A stretch of 64,000 nt of DNA from Oscillospiraceae bacterium. GTDB taxonomy: Bacteria > Bacillota > Clostridia > Oscillospirales > Oscillospiraceae. Below the pieces are notes generated by a model. The model ran no database searches and had not been told where the DNA came from. It worked only from the letters and a program-made list of their open reading frames with translations. Where the stretch lies: assembly GCA_017455685.1 (NCBI GenBank), contig JAFSZH010000041.1, positions 178,657 through 242,656 on the forward strand, read 5' to 3'. The stretch's first letter is position 1. Each line of letters begins with the position of its first letter. Both the position numbers and the translations under genes were made by a program. Shown here in pieces: positions 8,349 through 16,750 of the stretch.

Positions 8349-10030
8349 TGCTGAAAAACCTCCACATTGAAAATATCGCCGTCATCGAACGGGCGGATGT
8401 GGAATTCTCCTCCGGGCTGAGCGTTCTCACCGGTGAGACGGGCGCGGGCAAGTCCATTATCATCGACGCGCTGAACGCCGCTCTCGGGAGCCGGACCAGC
8501 CGGGACCTTGTGCGCACCGGTTCGGAGAGAGCTTCCGTCACCGCCGTCTTTGAGAACGCTCTTGCCGCCGCGTGGTGCCGGGATAACGAGCTGGACGCCG
8601 ACGGGGACGAGATCGTTCTGCAGCGCCGTCTCTCTCCCGACGGAAAATCCTCCGCCCGGGTCAACGGGCTGCCCGTTTCAGCGGCGCAGCTGCGGGAACT
8701 TGGCGCCAGACTGTTGGATATCCACGGGCAGAACGACGGCCGTCAGCTGCTGGATGAAAAGCGGCATCTGAGCTATCTGGACCAGTACGCCGCGGAGATG
8801 GAAGCAAAGCAGGCGTTTTCCGTCTGCTATGACCGCTACCGCCAGCTGAAAAAGGAAGCGGACAGCCTTCGGCTGGACGAAGCGGAAAAGCTGCAGCTGG
8901 AGGATACGCTCCGATTTCGCATCGCCGAGCTGGAAAAAGCCGAGATCCGTCCGGGAGAGGAAGAGGAGCTGTCCGCCCGCCGCGATCTGCTGCGGAACGC
9001 AGAAAAGCTCACGGAATTCCTGGACGCCGCCTATACCGCCCTTTACGACCGGGACGACAGTGCCGTGTCCCTCTGCGGTGAGGCCGAGTATGCCGTCGGC
9101 CGTTCCGCCGCGTGGAGCCCGGAGCTGCAGGAGGCGGAAGAGCTGATCCGCAGCGCCCGCCTTTCTCTGGAGGACGCCGCCGAGCGTGTCCGGGAAAAGC
9201 AGGCTGAGCTGGACTTTTCTCCCGATGAGTACGACCGGCTGGAAAACCGGCTGAACCTGCTTCGCCGGCTGGAAAAGAAATATGCCGCAGACGAAGCGGG
9301 CCTGGTACGCCTTCTGGAAGAGAGCCGGGAGCGGCTTGATCGGCTGGAATATTCCGGCGAACGTCTGGCGAAGCTGGATAAAGAGATCGCCGCCGCTCTG
9401 CAGGCTGCAAAAAAAGCCGCCGCAGAACTGACTGAAAAAAGAAAAGCCGCCGCCGCGCGGCTGGAAAAGCAGGTGGAGGCCGAGCTGAAAGCGCTGAACA
9501 TGCCCTCCGTCCGTTTCCGGGTCCAACTTGACCCCAGATCCGTCGAGATCGGCATGGATGCCACGGGTGCCGATGAGATCCGTTTTCTCATGTCGGCCAA
9601 CGCCGGGGAAGCCCTGGGACCAATCGACCGCATCGCCTCCGGCGGCGAGCTCTCCCGCATCATGCTGGCTTTGAAAAACGTTTTCGCGGAGAGAGACCTG
9701 GTGGATGCGCTTGTTTTTGACGAGATCGACACCGGCGTGTCCGGCATCGCCGCCCAGCGAGTTGCGGAAAAGCTGGCGCAGCTTGCAAAGAACAAGCAGG
9801 TTCTTTGCGTAACGCACCTTCCCCAGATCGCCGCTATGGCCGACGAGCAGTTTCTGGTGGAAAAGGATGAGCACGGCGGACGCACCTTCACGGAGATCCG
9901 TCTGTTGGACCGGGAGGGAAGGAAACGGGAACTGGCGCGGCTCACCGGCGGCGGAGAGCTGACGGAGACCCAACTGGCGGGAGCCGAGGAACTGCTGACC
10001 GCCGACGAGCGGTTCCGCTCCGCCCTATGA
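8348..10030 (+). CDS. recN: DNA repair protein RecN
   Basis: RecN is an SMC-like ATPase that acts early in double-strand-break repair. The 560 residues show Walker A GETGAGKSIIIDAL (from about residue 30), a long charged coiled-coil middle (about 150-370), the ABC signature ASGGELSRIMLALK (about 430-445) and Walker B with DEIDTGVSG (about 456-466), followed by the H-loop CVTHLPQIAAMAD. In Bacillus recN is followed by spoIVB and spo0A; here tyrS follows, so the sporulation genes have moved elsewhere. Confidence 0.96.
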   Translation: MLKNLHIENIAVIERADVEFSSGLSVLTGETGAGKSIIIDALNAALGSRTSRDLVRTGSERASVTAVFENALAAAWCRDNELDADGDEIVLQRRLSPDGKSSARVNGLPVSAAQLRELGARLLDIHGQNDGRQLLDEKRHLSYLDQYAAEMEAKQAFSVCYDRYRQLKKEADSLRLDEAEKLQLEDTLRFRIAELEKAEIRPGEEEELSARRDLLRNAEKLTEFLDAAYTALYDRDDSAVSLCGEAEYAVGRSAAWSPELQEAEELIRSARLSLEDAAERVREKQAELDFSPDEYDRLENRLNLLRRLEKKYAADEAGLVRLLEESRERLDRLEYSGERLAKLDKEIAAALQAAKKAAAELTEKRKAAAARLEKQVEAELKALNMPSVRFRVQLDPRSVEIGMDATGADEIRFLMSANAGEALGPIDRIASGGELSRIMLALKNVFAERDLVDALVFDEIDTGVSGIAAQRVAEKLAQLAKNKQVLCVTHLPQIAAMADEQFLVEKDEHGGRTFTEIRLLDREGRKRELARLTGGGELTETQLAGAEELLTADERFRSAL

Positions 10031-10056
10031 AAAAATATAGACAGGAGATATAAACC

Positions 10057-11277
10057 ATGCAGATCTACGAGGAACTTCAAAAACGCGGTCTGATCGCCCA
10101 GGTGACGGACGAAAAGGAGATCCACGATCTCATCAACAACGGAAAGGCGACTTTTTACATCGGTTTTGACTGTACAGCCGACAGTCTGACCGCGGGACAT
10201 TTTATGGCGCTGACGCTGATGAAGCGTCTCCAGATGGCGGGAAACCATCCCATCGCGCTGATTGGCGGCGGTACCACCTCCATCGGCGACCCTTCCGGCC
10301 GCTCCGACATGCGCAAAATGCTCAGTCGGGAGGATATCGACCATAACGCGGCCTGTTTCAAAAAGCAGATGGAGCGTTTCATCGACTTCTCTGAGGGAGA
10401 AGCCATCATGCTCAACAACGCCGACTGGATGCTCAATTTGAACTATATTGATTTCCTTCGTGAAGTTGGAGTGCATTTCAGCGTCAATAATATGCTTCGA
10501 GCCGAGTGCTATAAGCAGCGCCTGGAGAAGGGCCTGAGCTTCCTGGAATTCAACTACATGCTCATGCAGGGTTACGATTTCTACTACCTGTACAAGCATT
10601 ACGGCTGTAACATGGAGTTCGGTGGAGATGATCAGTGGAGCAACATTCTGGGCGGGACCGAGCTTATCCGAAAGAAGCTTGGCAAGGACGTATACGGCAT
10701 GACCATCACCCTTCTCACCGATTCCCAGGGGAAGAAGATGGGCAAGACCGCGGGGAACGCCGTATGGCTGGATCCCAACAAGACATCGCCTTACGATTTC
10801 TTCCAGTACTGGCGTAACGTGGGAGACTCGGACGTGATTAAGTGCATCCGCATGCTGACCTTCCTTCCCATGGAGCAGATCGAAGAGATGTCCGCGTGGA
10901 ATGATGCCAAGATCAACGGGGCAAAAGAGATCCTGGCCTACGAGCTGACCAAAATGGTCCACGGGGAAGACGAAGCGTCCTCTGCGCTCGATAAATCCCG
11001 GGCGATCTTCGGCGGCGGTATCACCGAGGACGTACCGGAAACCGTCATTTCCGAGAGCGATCTTGTGGACGGCGGCGCGGATATCATGACGCTGCTGGTG
11101 CTCAGCGGTCTCTGCTCCTCCAAGAGCGACGCCCGGCGGAATATCCAGCAGGGCGGCGTGGTTTGCGGCAATGATAAGGTCACCGATATTGCTCTTTCTT
11201 TTGACGCGGAAGCGCTGAAGAAGGGCGTGGTCCTCCGCCGCGGCAAAAAGAACTTCAAGCGCGTGGTGCTGAAATAA
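10057..11277 (+). CDS. tyrS: Tyrosyl-tRNA synthetase
   Basis: This class I aminoacyl-tRNA synthetase charges tRNA-Tyr. The 406 residues include the N-terminal GFDCTADSLTAGHFMAL region, where the HIGH-equivalent is degenerate as usual in TyrRS. The tyrosine-binding stretch FNYMLMQGYDFYYLYKHYG (about 167-185) and the KMSKS-equivalent GKKMGKTAGNAVWL (near 225) are present. A C-terminal S4 domain starts around 345 with LCSSKSDARRNIQQGGV. No T-box leader precedes it, unlike tyrS of Bacillus; the gap to recN is only 26 bases, so it is probably co-transcribed with recN. Confidence 0.96.
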   Translation: MQIYEELQKRGLIAQVTDEKEIHDLINNGKATFYIGFDCTADSLTAGHFMALTLMKRLQMAGNHPIALIGGGTTSIGDPSGRSDMRKMLSREDIDHNAACFKKQMERFIDFSEGEAIMLNNADWMLNLNYIDFLREVGVHFSVNNMLRAECYKQRLEKGLSFLEFNYMLMQGYDFYYLYKHYGCNMEFGGDDQWSNILGGTELIRKKLGKDVYGMTITLLTDSQGKKMGKTAGNAVWLDPNKTSPYDFFQYWRNVGDSDVIKCIRMLTFLPMEQIEEMSAWNDAKINGAKEILAYELTKMVHGEDEASSALDKSRAIFGGGITEDVPETVISESDLVDGGADIMTLLVLSGLCSSKSDARRNIQQGGVVCGNDKVTDIALSFDAEALKKGVVLRRGKKNFKRVVLK

Positions 11278-11298
11278 GGGGATCGACTTTTTTTCTCC

Positions 11299-11327
11299 TT
11301 GCAATTTGCTGTAAATCGCGGTATTCT
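11299..11327 (+). promoter_or_regulatory. SigA-type promoter for the YegP-like gene
   Basis: TTGCAA (11299-11304) and TATTCT (11322-11327) are separated by 17 bases, about 33 bases before the start at 11360. Confidence 0.55.
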
Positions 11328-11359
11328 TGAAATACAAAATTTGACAGGAGGCTCCGATT

Positions 11360-11734
11360 ATGGGTAAATTTGTGATTCGTACGGTGAAAACCGGGACTAT
11401 TTTTAATCTGAAGGCCGGCAACGGAGAAGTGATCGCCACTTCTGAGGTGTACACCACCGAGGCCGCCTGCAAAAAGGGCATCGAAAGCGTGATCAAAAAC
11501 GCTCCCATCGCCCCCGTGGAGGATCAGACCGTCGAGGGCGCCAAGAAGGAAAAGTGCCCCAAGTTCGAGCTCTACGTGGACAAGGCCGGAGAGTATCGCT
11601 ATCGTCTGAAAGCCACCAACGGCCAGATCATCGCCGTGGGCGAGAGCTACAAGTCCAAGCCCAGCGCGTTCAACGGCATCGAGTCTGTCAAGAAGAACGC
11701 CGCCGAGAGCAAGATCGTCAAGGAAGAGAAGTAA
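11360..11734 (+). CDS. YegP-type protein with two DUF1508 repeats
   Basis: This 124-residue protein consists of two tandem DUF1508 units of about 50 residues. The first is near 2-52 (FVIRTVKTGTIFNLKAGNGE, then VYTTEAACKKGIESVIKNAP) and the second near 66-116 (FELYVDKAGEYRYRLKATNG, then YKSKPSAFNGIESVKKNA). Small proteins of this family are widespread and structurally known as compact beta-alpha repeats, but their function is not established. It has its own promoter and a good AGGAGG site and is flanked by hairpins, so it is probably monocistronic. Confidence 0.88.
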   Translation: MGKFVIRTVKTGTIFNLKAGNGEVIATSEVYTTEAACKKGIESVIKNAPIAPVEDQTVEGAKKEKCPKFELYVDKAGEYRYRLKATNGQIIAVGESYKSKPSAFNGIESVKKNAAESKIVKEEK

Positions 11735-11751
11735 TTTTTTTCAAAACCGCC

Positions 11752-11790
11752 AGCGGTCCACAGAACGCATCGTTTTGCGGACCGCTTTCC
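11752..11790 (+). terminator. Long hairpin after the YegP-like gene
   Basis: AGCGGTCC-A-CAGAACG (11752-11767) pairs almost perfectly with CGTTTTG-C-GGACCGCT (11771-11786), with a CAT loop. Only TTT follows, so termination is likely but the T-tract is short. Confidence 0.6.
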
Positions 11791-11807
11791 GTAGTCGCGC
11801 CTCCATA

Positions 11808-11836
11808 TTGCCATTTTCTGCGCTCTGTGATAAAAT
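11808..11836 (+). promoter_or_regulatory. SigA-type promoter for ispD-ispF
   Basis: TTGCCA (11808-11813), a 17-base spacer and TAAAAT (11831-11836) lie 52 bases before the ispD start. Confidence 0.55.
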
Positions 11837-11888
11837 CATGCCGCTGCCGCTGCTGCGGATAAAAACGGAACGGTCAGGAGAGAGTCCC

Positions 11889-12608
11889 ATGAGCAAGATC
11901 GCCGATATCATCCGAAAAGTGAAAAATACGACCTGCAGCGTAGTCGTCGTAGCCGCAGGTACGTCCTCCCGCATGGGCGAAGACAAGCTCTTTCTGGACC
12001 TGGCGGGAAAGCCGGTGCTCGCCAGAACGCTGCTCGCCTTTGAAAAATGTGATTTCGTTGATGAAGTCGTGCTCGTGACGCGGCTGGAAAGCCTGGAAAA
12101 AGCGGGCGACCTGTGCCGGGATCACCATATTCAGAAGGTCAGAAAGATCATCATCGGCGGCGAGACGCGCACCGAATCTGCCCTGGCCGGTCTCTCTTCG
12201 CTGGATAAAGACGCGAAGATCGTTCTTATCCATGACGGCGCCCGTCCGCTGGTGACCGAAGAAGTCATCCGGGACGCCATGCACACCGCGGCCATGTACG
12301 GCGCGGCAGCTCCTGCCGTCCCCGTGGTCGACACCGTCAAGGAAGCGGAGCAGGGCGTCGTCCGGGATACTCCGGACCGCTCCAGGCTGATGGCGGTACA
12401 GACGCCCCAGGCCTTTGAGCCCAATATCATCAAGGGCGCGCTGACAAAGGCCGTCAAGGAAAAAAAGAGCTATACCGACGACTGCGCCGCCGTGGAGGCC
12501 ATGGGCTTTACCGTGCGCCTTTCCAAAGGCTCGCCGGAAAACATAAAGATCACCCAGCCTATGGACATCTATACGGCCGAAGCGGTGATAAGGAGCAGAC
12601 ATGAGTGA
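11889..12608 (+). CDS. ispD: 2-C-methyl-D-erythritol 4-phosphate cytidylyltransferase
   Basis: IspD transfers CMP from CTP to MEP, the third step of the non-mevalonate pathway. The 239-residue reading begins at ATG 11889 behind AGGAGAG; the frame open further upstream has no good start context. The nucleotide-binding signature [20 protein letters not shown] is at about 18-37, followed by [15 protein letters not shown] (near 115) and [13 protein letters not shown] (near 172), both typical of IspD. It overlaps ispF by 8 bases; together with dxs and ispA this gives four isoprenoid genes in the window. Confidence 0.95.
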   Translation: MSKIADIIRKVKNTTCSVVVVAAGTSSRMGEDKLFLDLAGKPVLARTLLAFEKCDFVDEVVLVTRLESLEKAGDLCRDHHIQKVRKIIIGGETRTESALAGLSSLDKDAKIVLIHDGARPLVTEEVIRDAMHTAAMYGAAAPAVPVVDTVKEAEQGVVRDTPDRSRLMAVQTPQAFEPNIIKGALTKAVKEKKSYTDDCAAVEAMGFTVRLSKGSPENIKITQPMDIYTAEAVIRSRHE

Positions 12609-13080
12609 AATTCGCATCGGCCAGGGATACGACGTTCACCGGCTGAAAGAGGGAAGAAAGCTGATCCTGGGTGGAGTGGATATCCCCTGGGAAAAGGGCC
12701 TTGACGGGCACTCCGACGCAGACGTGCTCGTCCACGCCGTGATGGACGCGCTGCTGGGCGCCGCGGCTTTGGGCGATATCGGCGGTATGTTTCCCGATAC
12801 GGACGCGCGGTACGCCGGGGCGGACAGTCTGGAACTGCTGCGCAGGGTCGCTGATCGGCTCCGGGAAGACGGCTGGGAGATCGTGAATATCGATTCCACC
12901 GTGATAGCGCAGAAGCCGAAGCTGTCGCCCCATATCCCGCAGATGCGGGTGAATATCGCCGCCGCCGCCTCGATGGACGTGAACAGAATCAGCGTCAAGG
13001 CGACAACGGAAGAGCACCTGGGCTTTACCGGCCGGGAAGAGGGGATCTCCGCCCAGGCCGTGGCTCTGTTGAGCCGGTAA
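12601..13080 (+). CDS. ispF: 2-C-methyl-D-erythritol 2,4-cyclodiphosphate synthase
   Basis: IspF cyclises CDP-ME-2-phosphate to MEcPP with loss of CMP. The 159 residues have the metal-binding GYDVHRL (residues 9-15; Asp11 and His13), [20 protein letters not shown] (about 36-55), the FPDTD loop and a C-terminal [17 protein letters not shown]. All expected zinc and substrate residues are visible and the length is standard. The IspD-IspF pair is separate here, not fused as in some bacteria. Confidence 0.96.
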   Translation: MSEIRIGQGYDVHRLKEGRKLILGGVDIPWEKGLDGHSDADVLVHAVMDALLGAAALGDIGGMFPDTDARYAGADSLELLRRVADRLREDGWEIVNIDSTVIAQKPKLSPHIPQMRVNIAAAASMDVNRISVKATTEEHLGFTGREEGISAQAVALLSR

Positions 13081-13107
13081 ACCGGAAATAAGCCTTCGCA
13101 TAGAATG
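13081..13107 (+). promoter_or_regulatory. Possible SigK-type sporulation promoter (AC-N16-CATAGAATG)
   Basis: An AC dinucleotide (13081-13082) lies 16 bases before CATAGAATG (13099-13107), resembling the mother-cell SigK pattern AC-N16/17-CATANNNTA. The same layout recurs at 30361-30387. The -10-like bases also form the 5' arm of a hairpin, so a purely structural explanation is possible. Confidence 0.3.
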
Positions 13108-13133
13108 AAGTATCATTCATGCGGAGGTTTTTT
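13093..13133 (+). terminator. Hairpin with T-tract that contains the DUF3343 ribosome binding site
   Basis: CCTTCGCATAGAATG (13093-13107) pairs with CATTCATGCGGAGG (13114-13127), with one bulged A and one G-T pair. It is followed directly by TTTTTT (13128-13133) and then the DUF3343 start. It looks like the ispF terminator, but its 3' arm is the GGAGG ribosome binding site of the next gene, so it could also control translation. Confidence 0.6.
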
Positions 13134-13134
13134 C

Positions 13135-13386
13135 ATGTCTGCGCTTATATTGTTTCGTTCTCTGACCTATGCTCAGAGAGGATTATATGTGTTGTCCCGC
13201 AGCGGTATCCCCGGCAAGCTCATCAAGGCGCCCCGGGATCTGACGGACAGAGGCTGCGCTTACGGCGTGCTGATCTCGGATAATCGGCTCGCTCAGGCAA
13301 AGGAAGAACTTGCCGCGCAGCACGCGGAGTACTCTTCCGTCTGGCTTCGGAACGCCCTGGGCGAATATCACGAGGCCGAGCCATGA
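13135..13386 (+). CDS. DUF3343 protein, putative Se/S carrier
   Basis: An 83-residue member of the DUF3343 family, also described as putative Se/S carrier-like proteins. The typical features are an N-terminal beta strand followed by the helix LTYAQRGLYVLSRSGI, the PRDLTDRGCAYGVLIS segment with the conserved Cys41, and a C-terminal amphipathic helix. It overlaps the class V aminotransferase gene by 4 bases. In many anaerobes this family sits beside the same kind of cysteine-desulfurase-like enzyme. A role as carrier of persulfide or selenium from the enzyme is inference from that pairing; no selenophosphate synthetase is visible in the window. Confidence 0.8.
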   Translation: MSALILFRSLTYAQRGLYVLSRSGIPGKLIKAPRDLTDRGCAYGVLISDNRLAQAKEELAAQHAEYSSVWLRNALGEYHEAEP

Positions 13387-14510
13387 TCTATCTGGACAGC
13401 GCGGCCACTTCCTTTCTGAAACCGCCGGAAACAGCGCGGGCTGTGACCGGCGCCATGGCACGCTTCGCCTCTCCCGGTCGGGGGATCTACGGACCGGCCA
13501 TGGATGCGGCGGAGACCGTCTACCGCTGCCGGGAGACAGCAGCCTCGCTCTTTCACTTGCCGGATCCTACCCGGGTCGTGTTTACCATGAACGCCACACA
13601 CGGGCTGAACGTCGCCATCCGGTCCGTTGTTCGTTCCGGAATGCGGGTGCTTGTTTCCGGCTATGAACACAATGCGGTCGTCCGTCCGTTGGCGGCACTG
13701 GGTGCGGAAATGCTGATCGTCGATACGCCGCCGTTTGATACGCAGGCGTTTCTGTGCGGCTTCGAGAAGAAACTCGACAAAGCGGACGCTGTCGTTGTGA
13801 CCCACGTTTCCAACGTATTCGGTTTTATCCTGCCCGTGCGGGAGATCTCAGCTTTGTGCGGGAAAAGGGGGATTCCCTGGATCCTGGACGCGGCCCAGAG
13901 CGCGGGTTCTCTCCCGGTTGATTTCACCGCCCTGGGCGCGGAATTCATCGCCATGCCAGGTCACAAGGGCCTTTTGGGGCCGCAGGGCACGGGGCTGCTC
14001 CTTTGCAGGGGAGACGCCGAACCCCTTTTGTACGGCGGCACGGGAAGTATGAGCGACAGTCTGTCCATGCCGGAATCCCTGCCGGACAGACTGGAGGCGG
14101 GAACGCAGAACGTCTGCGGCATCGCGGGACTGCTTGCCGGGATGGAATACGTGCAGCGGCGGGGCGTCGACCAGATCCGGGCAAGGGAGGGAAGACTGAG
14201 CCGTACTCTCATCCGTGAACTGGAACAGCTCGGTACTTTGCGCGTCATATCCGGCCCGGAACAGAACCAGGCCGGCGTTCTATCCGTCATACCGGTAAGA
14301 GGCAGCTGCGAGGAGCTTGCTTCCCGGCTGTGGGAACAGGGCGTCGCCGTCAGATCCGGCCTCCACTGCGCGCCGCTGGCGCATGAAACTGCCGGAACAA
14401 AAAAGACCGGTACCGTACGGCTGAGCGTATCGCCCTTCAATACAGAAGCGGAGATCTATGAAACAGTCCGGATAATCAAAAAAATCATGCAAAATAATTA
14501 CATTTTGTAA
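13383..14510 (+). CDS. Class V aminotransferase, cysteine desulfurase family
   Basis: A PLP-dependent enzyme (375 residues) of the NifS/SufS-like class V aminotransferases. The N-terminus is IYLDSAATSFLKPPET. The PLP phosphate/ring region is seen in DAAQSAGSLPVDF (near 169), the Schiff-base lysine in MPGHKGLLGPQGTG (about residue 196), and the sulfur-accepting cysteine in VRSGLHCAPLAHE (about residue 329). The spacing matches the subfamily that co-occurs with DUF3343 rather than IscS, which has a different active-site loop. It probably releases sulfur (or selenium) from cysteine (selenocysteine); which substrate is used is unknown. No iscU or suf genes are adjacent. Confidence 0.88.
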   Translation: MIYLDSAATSFLKPPETARAVTGAMARFASPGRGIYGPAMDAAETVYRCRETAASLFHLPDPTRVVFTMNATHGLNVAIRSVVRSGMRVLVSGYEHNAVVRPLAALGAEMLIVDTPPFDTQAFLCGFEKKLDKADAVVVTHVSNVFGFILPVREISALCGKRGIPWILDAAQSAGSLPVDFTALGAEFIAMPGHKGLLGPQGTGLLLCRGDAEPLLYGGTGSMSDSLSMPESLPDRLEAGTQNVCGIAGLLAGMEYVQRRGVDQIRAREGRLSRTLIRELEQLGTLRVISGPEQNQAGVLSVIPVRGSCEELASRLWEQGVAVRSGLHCAPLAHETAGTKKTGTVRLSVSPFNTEAEIYETVRIIKKIMQNNYIL

Positions 14511-14518
14511 CTATTTTA

Positions 14519-14547
14519 TTGTCACGGAATCGTCGTTACGATATAAT
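14519..14547 (+). promoter_or_regulatory. SigA promoter for cdaA-cdaR
   Basis: TTGTCA (14519-14524), a 17-base spacer and a perfect TATAAT (14542-14547) lie 28-40 bases before the possible cdaA starts. This is one of the best SigA promoters in the window. Confidence 0.8.
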
Positions 14548-14574
14548 AACAATTTAGAAATAACAACGAAAGAA

Positions 14575-15441
14575 ATGAGGATGACTATGGATCTCATCTT
14601 ATCATCCATACAACAGATCAGCACGATCCGTATCGTGGACGTCATCGATATCCTGATCGTGACGCTCCTTTTCTACAACATTTTTCTGCTGATCCGAAAA
14701 ACAAAGACCCTCAAGATCTTTCTTGGGATCGTGCTTCTGCTGTTCGCGCTCTGGTTTTCCGGCGTGGCGCAGCTGAACACGGTGAATTTTCTTCTGCGCA
14801 ACACGGTCCAGATCGGCTTGATCGCGCTGGTCGTTCTGTTTCAACCGGAGATTCGGCGTTTTCTGGAACGACTTGTCAACAACCAGATGCTCAATATTTT
14901 CGTGGGCAACAGGAACGTTCAGCTCGTTTCGGATACCGCCATCACCCAGACAGTGCTGGCCTGCACGGATATGTCCGCCACCCGCACCGGCGCTCTGATC
15001 ATTTTTGAGCGGGAGAACAATCTGGACGATCAGATCCGCACCGGAACGATCATCAATGCCGATCCCTCGGCGGAGCTGCTGAAAAACATTTTTTATCCCA
15101 AGGCTCCTCTGCATGACGGCGCGGTGATCATCCGTGACGGACGGATCCAGGCGGGCGGATGCATGCTTCCTCTTTCCAACAATCCCAATCTCAGTCGGGA
15201 CCTGGGCATGCGTCACAGAGCCGGCATCGGCATGAGCGAAGCCTCCGACGCCGTGGTCATCATCGTCTCCGAGGAGACGGGGGCTATCTCCGTAGCAGTC
15301 AACGGCATGCTGAAGCGGCATCTTTCCAAGGAGACTTTTGAAAAGATCCTTAGAAACGAACTGAGCCGGCAGGAAGAGGACGTCGGGCCCTGGTGGACGC
15401 GGCTGTTCCGCGGCGAATGGAAGGGTAGCGCCAATGAATAA
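14575..15441 (+). CDS. cdaA: Diadenylate cyclase CdaA (c-di-AMP synthase)
   Basis: CdaA (DacA) makes cyclic di-AMP from two ATP and is anchored by three N-terminal membrane helices, here about residues 15-80 (IDILIVTLLFYNIFLLI, FLGIVLLLFALWFSGVA). The DAC domain shows the catalytic LHDGAVIIRDGRI (about 180-192) and RHRAGIGMSEASDAVVIIVS (about 218-237). Three in-frame ATGs (14575, 14581, 14587) are possible; GAGG at 14577-14580 best fits the third, so the N-terminus may be 4 residues shorter. The downstream cdaR overlaps by 8 bases. The glmM gene usually found after cdaR is absent. Confidence 0.95.
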   Translation: MRMTMDLILSSIQQISTIRIVDVIDILIVTLLFYNIFLLIRKTKTLKIFLGIVLLLFALWFSGVAQLNTVNFLLRNTVQIGLIALVVLFQPEIRRFLERLVNNQMLNIFVGNRNVQLVSDTAITQTVLACTDMSATRTGALIIFERENNLDDQIRTGTIINADPSAELLKNIFYPKAPLHDGAVIIRDGRIQAGGCMLPLSNNPNLSRDLGMRHRAGIGMSEASDAVVIIVSEETGAISVAVNGMLKRHLSKETFEKILRNELSRQEEDVGPWWTRLFRGEWKGSANE

Positions 15442-16729
15442 CGAAAAGAATACGCAAAATACAAATCCAACAAAAATCACGGATAAAAACTGGTTCTGGA
15501 TCCTTTTGTCCCTGATTATCGCTTTTCTGCTGTGGGGATACGTAGCTTCCACCGAGAGCGTGATGATCGAAAAAACCATCTCCGGTGTGAAGATCGAATT
15601 CCAGGGGGCGGAGGCTCTGCGCCAGTCAAGCGATCTGATCGTTACCGAACAGGACCGCACCACGGTCAACCTGACACTCCGGAGCACCAGACGGGTGCTG
15701 CGGAATCTGGACAATACCAACGTCTCCGCCGTGATCAACCTAAACCGTGTGACCACTGACGGACGCTATGCCGTTTCCTATGACATCAGTTATCCATCGG
15801 GAGTGAATCCCGACGACATTACGCTCGTCAGGTCTTCCGCCGATATCATCAACTTCTACGTGGACCGGCAGACGCGCCGGACTATCCCCGTGGAGGGCAC
15901 GTTCACCGGCAGCCCGGCGGAAGGCTACACGGCGGAAAAAGAGCTCGAATTCGATCCCATGGCGGTCACCATCTCCGGGCCGAAAGCCGTCGTGGACCTG
16001 GTGGACCACGCTTACGTCACCATCAACCGGTCCAACGTTGACAAGACTCTGCAGTACTCTACCACCTATGACCTGATCGACGCGGATGGGAATATCGTGG
16101 AGGACAGTCGCATCACCCTGGAGACCCCGGAGGTCATCGTGACGCTGAACGTTCTGTCCATCAAAACGGTTTCTCTTGACGTGACCGTCATTGACGGCGG
16201 CGGCGCTACGCGGGAGAACACTGTTATTCGTATCGAACCCAGCACCGTAGTTCTCACCGGCGACGCTTCCGTCATCAACGACACCAACAAGCTGAACCTT
16301 GGCACGATCAACCTCGCGTCGTTTGCCAGTGAGTATACCGCAACCTATAAAATCGTTTTACCCAACAATACGGAGAACATCACCGGCGTGAACGAGGCCA
16401 CCGTTACCGTGACCATCGTGGGCCTTTCTACCAGGCCTTTTGAGATAAACCACGACAATATTTACTGCACCAACGTGCCGGAAGGCTACGTGGCCGAGAT
16501 CATTACCCAGAAGCTTCCCATCAACATCCGCGCCTCGGAGCATACGCTTGCGCTGATCCAGGAGAACAACCTGCAGGCGGTGGCGGATCTGTCCGACGTT
16601 TCCGGCACCACTGCCTCCGGCGTTATAGAGCACACAGTGCGGATCTACATCAACGGCGTCCCCGACGCCGGCGTGATCGGGGAATATACTGTTTACGTCA
16701 CGCTTACCGAGGATGTCCCCGAGAGCTGA
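15434..16729 (+). CDS. cdaR: YbbR-domain protein CdaR, regulator of CdaA
   Basis: The 431 residues contain one N-terminal membrane helix (about 18-37, WFWILLSLIIAFLLWGYVAS) and an extracytoplasmic region of repeated YbbR domains. Each repeat is a beta-rich unit, recognisable by recurring segments such as TRRTIPVEGTFTGSPAEGY, PMAVTISGPKAVVDLVDHA and EPSTVVLTGDASVINDTNK. In Bacillus and relatives the CdaR product modulates the membrane-bound diadenylate cyclase; its overlap with cdaA here supports that role. Confidence 0.92.
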   Translation: MNNEKNTQNTNPTKITDKNWFWILLSLIIAFLLWGYVASTESVMIEKTISGVKIEFQGAEALRQSSDLIVTEQDRTTVNLTLRSTRRVLRNLDNTNVSAVINLNRVTTDGRYAVSYDISYPSGVNPDDITLVRSSADIINFYVDRQTRRTIPVEGTFTGSPAEGYTAEKELEFDPMAVTISGPKAVVDLVDHAYVTINRSNVDKTLQYSTTYDLIDADGNIVEDSRITLETPEVIVTLNVLSIKTVSLDVTVIDGGGATRENTVIRIEPSTVVLTGDASVINDTNKLNLGTINLASFASEYTATYKIVLPNNTENITGVNEATVTVTIVGLSTRPFEINHDNIYCTNVPEGYVAEIITQKLPINIRASEHTLALIQENNLQAVADLSDVSGTTASGVIEHTVRIYINGVPDAGVIGEYTVYVTLTEDVPES

Positions 16730-16750
16730 CCGGGGAGAGAGGAACGGGAG

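Noticed and set aside
9043-11508. Very long open frame (821 codons) on the minus strand across recN and tyrS
   Set aside because: It is the mirror frame of strongly supported genes; in G+C-rich codon usage the opposite strand often stays open. Its product is low-complexity and Ser/Arg-rich with no start context.
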